From: Anthostomella pinea
Taxonomy: Eukaryota; Ascomycota; Sordariomycetes; Xylariales; Xylariaceae
Assembly (NCBI GenBank): GCA_963556695.1
Contig: CAUWAG010000017.1
Location: forward strand, 124,001-188,000
Length of the DNA: 64,000 nt
Direction: 5' to 3'
Positions 8,008 through 19,394 of this stretch are shown piece after piece. How positions within the stretch are numbered: the stretch's first letter is position 1; each line of letters starts with the position of its first letter. The notes under the pieces are model-generated. The model made no database searches. It saw nothing but the letters and a program-made list of their open reading frames with translations, and was not told the origin of the DNA. A program made the translations under genes and the position numbers.

Positions 8008-10655
8008 ATGACCACTCCAACTTTACATACCTCTACAGACCAAAATGCGGATTTCCTTAAGCGCTTCTCTTCCTTCGAAAACAAGAAAAGGCAACATCCG
8101 AAGCCTCTGTCGGTTGAGGAGCACGTTCAGTTTTGCACGCGTGCCAAGTCTGTCAAGTACGTCAGACCAAAGCTATCGGAGGGAACAGAGATCAACATTG
8201 GCGGGATACTGGACAAGTGGAAACGGTATGCCCTACAGAAACCTTCACTTTTCAAACCTTTACTTCCCGTTTTTAGCTGATCCACGTTTCAGTTTCTGTA
8301 AAGAGCTTCTGAAGACAGAAGACTGGCGGACAGTCATCAAGACGATAGAGGTGTCGACTATTATAGATTTCTGCCTACACATATGCGAATCGGACAGAAT
8401 AAAGGCTCAAGAGTCATTAAAGCAGTATTTTCGGCGATTCCAACAGTTATACACTTCGCAAACCGGGAACTTCATGAACCGTAATGATTCTCATTTGGTC
8501 TACACGGTTAGTAATTATATCAATCCAGAGCATGCTCTAATGACTGACTAGTTCATAGTATATGCATGCCGTTCTTGTTCCACTGTACCGCCTCCGTCCT
8601 CCCAACACCAACAAACCAGTTCTAGGGGTGGAGGCACTTTGTTCTATCCTGACTTTCAACATCGCCTATGATCTAGCCATTCAACCTCTTAAAAGGCAAC
8701 GTGTCCAACTATCAGGCTGTTACCAACTCCTTTGCTACACAGGCGTGCGGCCGGCTGAGCTCGTCTGCAACGAGCGAAAAAAGCCTAAAGACGGCACGGT
8801 GGAAGAAATCTTTGGTGTAAATGGAGTTTTATCCATTTGCACTGATTCTCGCCTTATAAACAGCACTAGGCAGGGGGAACTTGACAAGAGCGAAGTCAAA
8901 GAGATTACAGATGATGGCGAAGGAGAGGTAGGGGTGAGCAAGAACAGAGGAGAGCAGCAAGGTAAGGATCAAGAGTTGTTGGTCCTTTCCTGGCTGCTAT
9001 TACAAGAGATAGTTGAACGTGGAAGACCAAAGGCCCTTTGCTACGAAGACATTCTGCTGATAATAGTGCGTCACCCAGAGTCTGGTTGACCGATCCCGGC
9101 GATGGCTATCAAATTCGTCCATCACAAAGGGTACAACAATAAACCAAGACTGTAAGTTGAGTTAAGGGATTCCTCCTTCATGATAATATTAACTGGAATT
9201 TGGTATTAATAAGTCTCTAGTACTATCTTCTACTTTATTACAACAAGAAAATTGATCTTCTGTCCAGTGAGCCTGATGATTGGTATAGCTCTTGATAATT
9301 GCGCTTTTGACGCTCCAAGCTTAGTTAATGCCTCAAGTATGATGAAGGTAAAACCATGGGGGCCCATGCAATGCATACCACTGCGATGGAAAGAGTCAAT
9401 GCGGAGGAAAGCCGTGTTCTGACGTATTAAGGGTGCAGAACTTTCAAATGACAAGGCCATGGCTTATGCTAAGCTCCGTGATAATATGGGTGAGCAGAGT
9501 CTCAATGCCGGGTTCGAGGAGCGATGGACTCCGAAGTTCTGCCGGAGAGGCGCAGGCAATGCTGTGAATGGTACGTGCAAGCTACCTTCGATTATGACAG
9601 ACATTCTAATCACAGATTACCTAGGCGATGCACCGGATTCGATCCAGGATCAGATGATACGTCATGATCCCAAGTTTGCTACCTTTCACAGTGCTTACCA
9701 AAATCACAACCTTTAATTCGACAGCCAGAATGCATTCCTGGAGGAGGAAAAACAGGTCCAGCTATTTAAACTCTTCGCCCACGTCAGTATCTCGCGGGAT
9801 CCTCGCGCAGTGAGAGACATGGTTCCTGAGGATGTATAGAGTAATCTCCCACCAGACCCCGAGATCAGCGAACTCGAAGCGCTACGTACCGAACTCAAGG
9901 GCGGCCAGCATCGACTTGTCGGTAACAAGTATGAAGCCAAGATCCGCCAGCTTACCTATACCATCTCCTTGAAGCATACAAATTGTGATAAGCTCGTTGT
10001 CAAGAAATATTGCGAAGACTACTTCTATAATGGTCTTACCCGGGACATTGAGCGGCAAGCCTGTGGGGAAGAGGAAGATGAATACGTAGAGCCGAAGCTG
10101 GATCTGGACATCCCTGAACGCGCTCGACTGGCAGAGCTGCTGTGCCATCAACAAGAGCATTGGAGCGAAGAACGGATCTCGGAAGCTCGAGTTGAGGTTA
10201 TTGACCTATACGCAGCTCTTTATAAGAAAAGAGAGACGGTCAAAGGAAAGCTGATCCGTGCAAAACAGGGTGATGCACTAGCTCAGCCTAAGCCTGCATC
10301 ACCACAACAATTGCCTTTGGTTCTAAAGTTGAATCAGTGTCCGGACTGCATAGGGGATGAGAGAATCTCTCACGAGGAGCGTTCTTACAAATACTGCCGT
10401 GATACCGTTAGGAATGACCATTTTGATGATCAGCACCTGCCAGTTCGTGAGCGTGCGGCTTTGCGTGGAGAGCTTCAGGTTTGCAGACATCCAGATTGCA
10501 TCAAGGCCGGGGTCAAATTAGGTAGTTTGAATGAGTTCAGAAACCATGTACAGAAGGTTCACAATGTGCCTCTTCGATCTGCTGATCAGGCACAAGCCCG
10601 GCGGATGCGGAAAGCACGGGCTAAAAATCAGGCATGTCAAAGAGTTTCTAGCTAG
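8008..10655 (+). pseudogene. DUF3435 tyrosine recombinase (Starship-captain/FluG-domain superfamily), decayed
   Basis: Pieces read in order: N-terminal helical domain from 8008; intron near 8227-8291; the core with GCYQLLCYTGVRPAELVCNE at ~8722 (first catalytic Arg); IIVRHPESG; MAIKFVHHKG; RRGAGNAVN (second Arg); MIRHDP (His); and FHSAYQNH (catalytic Tyr candidate) near 9690. A long charged C-terminal part ends in a C2H2-like finger (CRHPDC...NHVQKVH) near 10480-10560. This arrangement is that of fungal DUF3435 proteins, the family containing the recombinases that move Starship elements. In-frame stops at 9087 (TGA), 9420 (TGA), 9714 (TAA) and 9837 (TAG) inactivate it; the second lies where relatives carry Arg, as expected for CGA-to-TGA. 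Whether it was a true captain or a domesticated cousin cannot be told here. Confidence 0.75.
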
Positions 10656-10890
10656 ATGAACTATATGAGCGTATATTATTTCAAATCGCCCGATGGGCTG
10701 GCACCAAATCCTTGGGGCACCTATAGCTTTCTTCATGATTGATTTGGGCCTATAAATTTCGTTTGATTATCTATTGCAGACGATTCGGAGCATGTCGCTA
10801 ATGGAGGCAAGTATTTGCAAAAACAGAATTAACAGGATATATTGCCATTCTGATGACTTGTGGTACGCGCGTCGTATCTGGTGTAGGGGA
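10656..10890. other. Spacer after the DUF3435 gene
   Basis: No gene recognised; leads into the minisatellite starting near 10891. Confidence 0.3.
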
Positions 10891-11120
10891 GGCAGAAACG
10901 CATGGCGGGTAGAACCATCGCACTGGCAGAAGAGCCTTGGCTGGCAGAAAGAGCTTAGCGCTGGCAGAAACGCTCGGTTGCTAGAAAGAGCTTAGCGCTG
11001 GCAGAAACGCATGGCTGGCAGAAAGTGCTTAGCGCTGCCAGAAACGCTCGACTGTCAGAAACCCTCGGCTAGCAGAAAGAGCTTAGCGCTGCCAGAATAA
11101 CCTTGGCTGGCAGAAACATA
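10891..11120 (+). repeat. Degenerate minisatellite, (C)TGGCAGAAA(G/C)(A)GCTTAGCG type
   Basis: At least ten imperfect copies of GGCAGAAA separated by GAGCTTAGCGCT, CGCTCGG or CGCATGG spacers. The period is ~16-18 bp with variants such as CTGCCAGAA and CTGTCAGAA. Coding potential in the overlapping frames is a by-product of the repeat. Confidence 0.8.
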
Positions 11121-11179
11121 TTGTCAGAGGCTACAGGTCTGTAGAAAATGTGCCAAAGATCATCGACACGTATGACGAG

Positions 11180-11538
11180 GACAGAATTGGATGTCCTGGG
11201 ACAGAAGTGGAGTGGCTGGCGAGCCTTTGCTGGCCTGTCCCAGGACGTCCAATTCTGTCCCAGGACCACTTCTGTCTCAGGTCCTAGGACGTCCAGTTCC
11301 GTCCCAGGACGTCCATCTGTCCCAGGACATCCAATTCTGTCTCAGGACCACTTCTGTCCCAGGACATCCAATTCTGTCCCAGGACCACTTGTGTCCCAGG
11401 ACGTCCATCTGTCCCAGGACATCCAATTCTGTCCCAGGACATCCAATTCTGTTCCAGGACATCCTGTTCTGTCTCAGGACCACTTCTGTCCCAGGACATC
11501 CAGTTCTGTCCCAGGACATCCAATTCTGTCTCAGGACC
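11180..11538. repeat. 20-bp minisatellite, TCTGTCCCAGGACATCCAAT unit, with an inverted head copy
   Basis: From 11236 to ~11538 the unit TCTGTCCCAGGACATCCAAT and close variants (GACGTCC, GACCACT, CTCAGG) repeat about fifteen times. At 11180-11211 the same motif occurs in reverse complement, separated by a 24-bp unique spacer, so the array begins with a head-to-head inversion. Because 20 is not a multiple of 3 and the unit lacks stops, all frames stay open and give artefactual peptides on both strands. Confidence 0.92.
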
Positions 11539-11938
11539 CACACCACCTACTCCTACTGGGTGGCGCGCTTTCTCGAGGTGGTCACCTGACACCTTCAGGC
11601 CCTTGTAATGTGATTTATAGTTGTGCGGATCGACCCTCCAGCCGCAAGCTCCTTTATTTAAGCCATCTAGTGTCTGCTCAACAGACTAGAAGAGCTGAAA
11701 AGAGCAAAGCGCAGAGTGGGAGGCTAGCGATGGAGCAGCGTAAAGGGGAGCTGACTATCAGACTATCGCCTCGTCTTCGTTCACCAGGGTAACCTAGGCG
11801 GGAGCGATAGCCCCAGCTAGAAAATAGCTTGCGTATCCTATATGAATTTTTTATTTTTTTATACCTTTTACTATCAATTGAACTTGCTTGACAATCCCGC
11901 ATCTCCTCAAAGCTCTCTGCAGCCACTACTGTTGTGAT
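11539..11938. other. No gene seen
   Basis: Spacer between the minisatellite and a decayed minus-strand gene. Short frames only. Confidence 0.3.
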
Positions 11939-12660
11939 TCATGATGAATGACTTGGTGAAGACCAACAGACGCCGTCTTTCTTCTTCCGAGCTTCTTCCT
12001 CTTTCTTGCGAAGGGCCGCAATCATCCGTCGTTGCCTCTCCTGATTGATTATAGCCCTTGTCTTTATTGCATACTCTTTGGAGAAGGAATAGCCCCTGCT
12101 ACGAAGATTGAGCCTATGGATGTGGCCATCCTGCATGCCACGTCAGTGTGTCGGCTGCATGTTACGGGTTATGAGCACCCATGTCCAATCCTTCTCAGCC
12201 CCCTCTCGACTTCTCTTACGTGACGCCAGTATTAACCCCCCTGATGGTACTATCCCTTGAGCTTCCAACCATCTAAGGGTAGGTACTATGAAAGCTGTCA
12301 TATCATTCTTTGTTATCACAGGGGTTACGTAAGAACCTACCTGGGGTTCAAACACGACTTTATCATCATCCTCGTCAGGAGGATCTTCCACAGCAAACAG
12401 CTGGACTATATGCTCTGCTCCCCTCAACGATTCCAACCTTGGAACTTCATCGATGAGATCCCAGTCCGACCCGATTCCCTGCTTGATCACTACCTGGCGT
12501 AGGACGTCGCCGGCCGCGTTGCGCTGGTTGGCAGTGGTTGCAAAGAAGCTCCCCGCCTTCTGGAGAATGGAGACTCTTCAGGTACTCAAATCTGTGCCTT
12601 TCGTTGAAATAGTCGGCCAGGTTCCTCGCTCGGTCATTGAGGTCCGTGTAGTGCTTTGTT
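11939..12660 (-). pseudogene. Unrecognised helical protein, decayed
   Basis: Reading leftward from ~12660, protein-like sequence shows LNDRARNLADYFNERHRFEY, then after a frameshift near 12535 ANQRNAAGDVLRQVVIKQ, and from 12490 a 115-codon frame with DWDLIDEVPRLESLRG and an acidic DPPDEDDDK stretch. A TGA at 12143-12145 separates this from an in-frame C-terminal piece rich in charge (INQERQRRMIAALRKKEEEA) ending at 11939. One frameshift plus one in-frame TGA suggests a dead gene. No family could be named. Confidence 0.45.
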
Positions 12661-13129
12661 GATCTGTAAGCCGGGGGGTGAAGCCATTTTGCTATAATTT
12701 GCCCGTGGTGGGCGGCGAGATTATGCTAAGACGCAGTTGGTAGACGTGCCTTGGCCTACCTCCGCCTACCTCCGCCACCTGCATACGAGAGAATGAAACA
12801 ATGGAAAGAAAATTACAATACGTCCGAAGGATAAGGCGTTCAGCATGCTGGAAATTCCACCCACGTCTCTGAGTTCTCGGTAGTTGCAGATCCGGCAACT
12901 ACTTCGCTGGTCGAGGACCTGTCTGCCATACGTCAAAAGATTGGCATTCTGCCGGGTGAACTGAAGGTGTGTGATGTCTCACACTGTCCCCTCAGTTGGT
13001 CCACGGGCATTACAGCTTGATCATGATATCTGACTCGTTGCGTTTGCTATCATGAATGCCTGCATCTATAATTAAGCTTGACTGTGCGTTTAGCCATTGC
13101 TAAGCGCCGAATTCTAAGATGCAATCCTA
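12661..13129. other. No gene seen
   Basis: Includes short direct repeats of CTCCGCCTAC near 12757-12775. No supported reading frame. The LINE begins at its right edge. Confidence 0.3.
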
Positions 13130-14338
13130 TCTGCTGTTCGCAAAGCTAAGAGAGAGTACTGGCAGACTCTAATCAATTCAGCAACTGAGCCAAAGGACCT
13201 ATACAAAATCGTCTCTTGGCACAAGATATCAGCAGGACTGCGTTCCCCTCCAATCATCATAGGAGACCAAATATTCGAATCACAAGAGACCAAGGCAAAT
13301 ACACTACGCTCAGCCACGCTTGAACAAAGTACCTCAGATAACGATATCATCGACCCCTGGTCTGCTCAGATCATACAACCTAAGCCATACATCCCCCTTG
13401 AATACCATGTCGGACTGGAAGAGGCTGAAGGGTGCACTTTAGGAACCAAGAGCAACTCCCCGGGAATAGACACCCTCACAGTACGGATTCTGAAAGCTTG
13501 CTGGCCAGTCATTGGTGAACATATCAGAGCCCTTTTCCAGACCTGTCTACAGATTGGACACCACCCTAAACCATTCAAAGCAGCTGAGGTAATGATGATC
13601 CCAAAACCAGGAAAGAAAGACTACTCCAATCCCAGGGCCTACAGACCAATATCGCTACTGTCATGTCTTGGCAAAGGCCTAGAACAACTCATCGCGAAAA
13701 GAATTACCTGGTTTGTTGTCAAACTTGGGATTCTAGCTCCACAACATTTTGGAGCTCTACCAAAGCGCTCTGCCACTGACCTGGTAGCTGCACTCATACA
13801 TGATATTGAGCATGCCCTTGACCAAGGCCTTGTTGCAACAGTAGTCACGTCAGATGTGAAAGGGGCCTTTAATGCTGCCCTAAAGGGACGGCTGGTGGTT
13901 CGCATGAGAGAACAGGGCTGGCCAGGCTTTCTTATAAGATAGGTCCAGTCATTCATGTCCGAGCGGTCCGCAAGAGTTCGGTTTGAAGGTATTATGACCG
14001 ATATAAAAGCTCTCACTTGTGGGCTACCACAAGGTTCACCAGCCTCTCCAATCCTTTACATGCTGTATACCAAACCAATCTGTGCCCAACTTGGCATGAA
14101 AAGAAGACGCTTTGGATATACAGACGACCTAGCAACTCTCTGTATTGGAAAGAACCTTGAGGAAACAGTTATAGAGGCTTCTGAAAATCCTTATTTACTT
14201 AACCAATAGGGACACAATAATGCTATTAAGTTTGACCCCGACAAAACCGAGATCATGCACTTCTCATAGAAAAAGAACTCAGATAACCCTCCAGTCCGCC
14301 ACGGGACATTGAACAAAATAGCTAAGTATTCTATGCGA
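13130..14338 (+). mobile_element. Tad-like LINE copy A, 5'-truncated: reverse transcriptase part
   Basis: The sequence begins inside ORF2 upstream of the RT (AVRKAKREYWQTL, then FESQETKANTLRSATLE). RT motifs follow: IPKPGKKDYSNPRAYRPISL, TSDVKGAFNAAL, LPQGSPASPILYMLYT and YTDDLATLC, the catalytic box, where copy C has YADD. Stops TAG at ~13940 (Trp in copy C), ~14207 and ~14267 inactivate it. The hAT element inserted at 14347 splits the copy, which resumes at 17597. Family placement (Tad clade, with RNase H and a terminal zinc knuckle) is from domain order. Confidence 0.88.
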
Positions 14339-14594
14339 TGGCTAGGCAGGGCCCAAATCAATTACATTACATCCACGAAGCCACGGATTCGCGTGGATGT
14401 AAGGATTTACACCAAATCCACGACATAGTGGTCCACTGAAGCCCCAAATGGATGTAATTGATGGTGGATGTACATATTTTTGGTGGTAAAGCTGAATTCC
14501 TCATCTGGGATGGCCCTGACACCCCCATATTCGTGCTAAAGCCGTAATATTTGTCCCTTTGCCCGAAAGGGTGTAATAGCCTCTCGTTCAACTG

Positions 14595-17210
14595 CTAGCA
14601 GTATTCTTCGTCGTCTGCTTCACGTGTCCTTTCGCTAACTGCTATCCACGCAGTTGCCCACTTTGCGAGCTCGTCAGAGGACATCCTTTCGACGTAATCA
14701 ACTTCATCCTTCTCGTCGGGTGACAGCAATACGGGGTCTAACTTGTGTATAACACCAGCTCGTAGCCACGAACGCAGTACCTGGCAGAGACTGATGATCA
14801 TAGCATCTAGGGCGCCACGAAGGCTAGTCGTCATCCGCCCTGCTGCCGAAAAAACCCTCTCACATTCGGCAGACATCGGTTGAACTGTGAGGATGTCAAG
14901 CGCCATTTGTGAGAGACGAGGGTATTGGTGACGTCGTTCGTGCCAGTAGGCTAAAGGATCGAATATTGCGTTATTCACAGTCTCGTGAGACTGCCAGATC
15001 TCGTATTCGTCTCCTAGAGTGGGTGAAATCGGGGCTGAGCTTGCTTGTTGATGAATGAATTCCTCGAGAGGGTTCAGATCGATTTTACGGTGCTTTTGGG
15101 CAGGCTCGTCGTCATTAAGGGTGTTCTGTATCTCGAGATCACGGTATTCGGTATCCCACAGCTCTTGGACCAAATTTTTTGCCTTCTGAATCCATTCGGG
15201 CCGATCATTCCATTTCTGTTCGAACCAGTGCCATCGGAATCGGGGGTGAAGGGCTATAGCCGCGTAATAGAGGGGGGTCTCATCGAGCTTCTGATAATAT
15301 TCGTCTAGCTTTATCCAACTAAGGTTGATGTTAGCTACGAAGTGTTCACTGTCAGGAAGCTTGTTAGCAGTAATTTTATAACCCTCAAGCTTGCCGAGAA
15401 GGAATTCAAATCCAAAGATAACATCCCAGATATTACCATACGAACCGGTCCATCCTTTCCGCTTGCGTTTCATGCCATCCCCTTCGAGTAATTTCACGGT
15501 GTGTTCATAGTCAGTAAGGATAGCGGCAGTGTGCTCAAGAACGGTCCAATCGTGATCATTTAGATGATTCTCTTCTTTGAGGATTCGGGGCCGCCTTGCC
15601 ATGGCCCTGCCATTAACGAGGCCAGTCCTCTTGGATCTGTGTTGGTCTTCCCATTCCTGATTAAATTGGGCTATCATTCGAGGGAGATACGGGCGAAGCT
15701 TGATGAGACGGCGGATCATATATAACTGTGAAAGCCATCTAGTGTCGTTATCGAGGATGACACACAGTGCCCTGGTGTGAGGAACTGTGAAATCGAGGAC
15801 ATCTTGCCGTTGGACGTCAAGAAGGATGTAATGCAAGCGGTCAGATCGACAGATATCAACGACGAGGTTGTGAGCCTTGCCAACAGGGCCTAATCGGTGA
15901 TACAACGCGTGTTCAGCAACCAAAAGAGATTCGACCTTGCTGATCTCTGTTTCGAATGCTTCAACATCAGTACCAAACAATAAGGATTTGGCAGAGAGAT
16001 TCAACTGATGCCCAAAGCACCGGCCACGCCGTTTCTTGCCCTCGAAGCCTAGGGCTAGCCCTATCTCGGTTGATGCCGTATCCATATTGGCAGCGTTATC
16101 GAGAATAAGAAAGCCGATCTTATGGTCAATACCAAACATCTTCAAGACTTCGATGATTTGCGTGGCAATATTTTGACCTGTGTGACGAATGGAGACCTCG
16201 GGGATGCCGAGAACTAGCTTGCAAGGCTTGTTGTATTCATCTCTGAAAAAGACGACTACGCCATACAAAGCGCGATGATTACCTGACCGCCAGCCATCAA
16301 AGGATACGTGTATCTTGCCAGGTGAAGCCCTCAACGCCTCGATGATGGCTCCCTTGTGCCGTTGGAATTCGCGTATGATTTTTTTGCGTAGCCCGGTCGA
16401 GGAGATGTGCCCGCTTTGGTCTGTGATACACGGGTTGAAGTATTCGTGTGCAAGGCGTAATTTGGGATGATTCACAGTAGCAAAAGGAAGGTTCTCTTCG
16501 ACGATCCATTCCATAAGGAGGCGGTGAAAGGTATCTCGATCGAAGTTCTTCAGCATGCTATTGGTTATTGCTTGGTCTCGAGGGTTCTCTGGGTTGACGG
16601 AGAGATATCAGTGAAGCCGTTGTTGGCTCGTATCGTTGATTGTTTCGGCTCGTAATTGTGCCTTGGATCTGGTCTTTTCACCCCCAGGGGCAGAGATCGA
16701 TTCGACTAGATACAGGTGCTATATGGCGTTCTGAAGGCCTGCAGATATAAAAGAATCGGGTACGGGATTGCGGCGAGTGATACAGTATCGGCACACCCAT
16801 TTGAAGGTCCTACCCTTCTGGATGTCATATCCGTGATCCCAGGCCCAGGAGTTGAGACCTCGCTTCCACTGAGCCCACGTGTAGCCACGAAAACACGCAA
16901 AAAGGAAGGCTTCGTCGCCCTGAGAGATGCCGTGGCGGAGAGATTCTCGTCGAGATGATTGGGGTGCTGGCGAGGGGGTTGCGGACAAAGGGACGTCGTT
17001 GGGAGGCTCGGAGCCACCGTGTATCGAGGATTCGGGTGTACCGGCCATGGTGAAGCGTGCTAAGAGTACTGCTTGCAATTCGAGGCGAAAAAATTGAATG
17101 AACAGGTGAGTTCGAGTGGTTGGGTCGTATTCGAGTGAATCTGAATGATTTGCCTGCTTTGGAGTGGTTTGCGTGGTCTGAATGTTGTTTGTGCCATTTG
17201 GTGGCTGCAT
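14595..17210 (-). pseudogene. hAT transposase, two in-frame stops
   Basis: One reading frame of 871 codons spans 17210 to 14595 with only two interruptions, a TAG near 16716 and a TGA near 16606. The N-terminal part has a BED-like zinc-finger region (W..GYDI...FKWVCRYC) near residue 135. The large 653-codon part carries the RNase H-fold core (VSFDGWRSGNHRALYG, LDNAANMDT, DNDTRWLSQLY) and ends with the hAT C-terminal dimerisation motif (LSQMALDILTVQPMSAECER, VFSAAGR). Both stops are explained by CAG-to-TAG and CGA-to-TGA, so it was recently complete; no frameshift was seen. Confidence 0.88.
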
Positions 17211-17299
17211 TCAGAATTTGCATGCTAGCTAGCTAGGTGGTTGAAATCATATGTCAATGTTTCTACCGGTGATATAATGCCCAACTCTTGACTAAATGC

Positions 17300-17395
17300 G
17301 CATCATCTTGGTATAGTGGTATGGTAGCGCAAAGTTTGCCTTGCGGAAAAGGCTACGTTCAGATCCTATAGGAAGCTCGGGGGTTTTTTTTTTTG
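17300..17395 (+). other. tRNA-Gly-like relic with oligo-T, inside the hAT element
   Basis: GCATCAT at 17300 followed by GGTATAGTGGTAT (A-box-like), an anticodon-arm-like CGCAA...TTGCG with GCC in the loop, CGTTCAGATCC (B-box-like) and then eleven T residues resemble a degraded tRNA-Gly(GCC) gene with a Pol III terminator. The acceptor stem and T stem no longer pair well, so it is not a functional tRNA. It could also be a SINE head. Confidence 0.35.
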
Positions 17396-17596
17396 TAAAA
17401 AACGGGGCTCTTAGATTTTTAGACCAATCAGAGCCCATATTTCATCCACTGTCATACACTCGTCCATTACGTCAATTACACTAAGCCTTGAATGTAATGG
17501 ATGACCCCTTCAGCTCCAGTGGATGTACGCCAAAGTGCTCCACTAGCGTGTACACCAGTGGACTAGCGTGTAATTGATTTGACCCTTGTAGCTAGG

Positions 17597-19265
17597 TGTC
17601 CTTCTGGATAGAAAACTAAACTTCAAAGTTCATGTTTCTCACTGGACTAAGAAAGCTAGTAGGGTAGCAAATCACCTTCGAGGACTATGCAACACAGTCA
17701 AGGGACTCCCAGTAAAATCAACTAGGAGGGCTGTGAAAGCTTGTGTTATTCCTATTCTTACACACGGCCTGGAGACCTGGTACCCAGGAATCAAAAAAAT
17801 CAGGAGCTTAGGTAAGACATCAGCATGTCGCATTAAGGGGCTTCTTGGGACGATAGATGCTGTACTACGAACAGCGATCAGGGCTATCTTGCCAGTCTGG
17901 AAAACATACCCTGGGCATATCCTATATTTTGAATCGCAGATTCCCCCAGCTGGAGTTCTTGCAGAGTCAATACGACGACGTCACGGCCTTCGACTAGGAC
18001 GAATAGACCAGAGATACCCTCTTGTTGGCAGGCTCCAAATACAAGCCCGCAAGGATCCAACAAAGCTACAAAGGAGCTTCCAGTTAGTCCCTGACTTCCA
18101 GAGACCAACACTTATCAGGCCATTATGGAAGAAACCCCCAATCCGCAAAGACAAAGACAAAAAAACAGAGCTCTTTAAGCAATGGCTACAGGAAAGAAAT
18201 GTGAACACTGACCTTGTCATCTACTCAGATGGATCACAATTGGTTGACCAAGGTACAACCCGCACTGAATAGGGTTACACCATCAGGAAAGGCAACACTA
18301 CTCAAAAAGTATACTGGGGAAAGGGTAGACTTCTACAAGCAGAAGTAGTAGATGCTGAAGTCCATGGTGCTCTCCAAGGTCTTGCAGCAGCCAGGGCAAT
18401 TGGACACGGAAAACAGCTATATGTCTGCCTGGACAACACGTCAGTGGTAGATGGGCTCAATGGGACTCCACCCGAGACATCACAAAACATTTTTCTACGA
18501 TTTCAAGAACTTGCCACAGCACACACTCCTGGAGTGACCGTCAAATGGATTCCTGGACACAGAGATATTGATGGCAACGAAGCTGCCGACACACTAGCAA
18601 AAGAGGGTGCCATGCTGGAAACAGACACAACAAATCTTCCTACAATCTCTTGGGTCAAGAGAGATCTCAAAAGACAGGGCAAGAAAGAGTTCAACCAATG
18701 GTGGAAAGACCAATCAGAATCTAGGTATCAAGAAGTATACTCACATGCAGTAACTGAAAGAGACCTTATATCTTTTAAGAGGAGTACTTTACACAGACTT
18801 CTAGCGGCCAGATCTGGACATGGCGACTTTGCCAGATACCATGAACGCTTTGGGCACACAGATTCAAATGATCACTGCAGCTGTGGTGAGAAGAAAACAC
18901 CACAACACATTTTCTTTTGTAAGAGGCTGGGGAAAAATCGGCTACTGCCTAGGCATTCGCCTAGATCAGCTTGTTTACAATACTTAAGGGAGAGGAACAC
19001 AGAATGGGCAAAATTCGTGGAGAAGAGCAAGTTCTTTTCAACAATCTGCCCCCAATAGATAGCCTTCCTTGAAGGACCAGATGGATGACCCCAAGGTCAT
19101 ACCGCCGCAACAACGGGGATGGGCCCGTGAGCGGGACTGACTGTACTTATTATCTTGAGACCTCCACAACCCTGCGATGCAGAGGCTCTGGGAGGCGTGG
19201 TTTGCACTACTGAGGAGCTACCCCCCACGTTAAAAACAAAACAAACAAACAAACAAACAAACAAA
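17597..19265 (+). mobile_element. LINE copy A, continued: RNase H, zinc knuckle, 3' end
   Basis: Continues the frame interrupted by the hAT: GLETWYPGIKK, then the RNase H domain with YSDGSQ, EVHGALQGL, CLDNTSVVDGL and GHRDIDGNEAADTLA (acidic catalytic residues), and a terminal CSC-G-H-C knuckle (HCSCGEKKTPQHIFFCKRL). A TAG at ~18270 replaces Trp of copy B. The 3' untranslated region ends GGAGCTACCCCCCACGTTAA followed by an (AAAC)n tail at ~19230-19265. No clear target duplication for the composite. Confidence 0.9.
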
Positions 19266-19394
19266 ACGAATCCGACACGCCCTCTTGCTCAAGGTGTGCT
19301 ATCGTACACAAAACAGATCTATTTACACGTATTCGGATCACGGGAGGAGTGCCATAGCACTCCATAGCCAACAGTCTGGTGATCCATCCATCAG

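Larger units (their letters stand above)
14347..17588 (-). mobile_element. hAT DNA transposon nested in LINE A
   Basis: 3,242 bp. The left end CAGGGCCCAAATCAATTACA and the right end (reverse complement CAAGGGTCAAATCAATTACA) form a 20-bp terminal inverted repeat with three mismatches. The 8-bp target duplication is TGGCTAGG (14339-14346) and TAGCTAGG (17589-17596), one G/A difference, inside an otherwise continuous LINE sequence. Eight-base duplications and CA(A/G)GG-type ends are hAT characters. The transposase is on the minus strand. Confidence 0.92.

Noticed and set aside
11180..11538. CRISPR-like array
   Set aside because: Units are contiguous without spacers, and the organism is a fungus.
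11148..11792. 200-codon frames on both strands across the 20-bp repeat
   Set aside because: All frames are open because the unit lacks stops; the peptides are repeat artefacts.
13125..19290. Target-site duplication for LINE copy A
   Set aside because: CGAAT occurs near both ends but is only five bases, below the 12-14 bp seen for the other copies.
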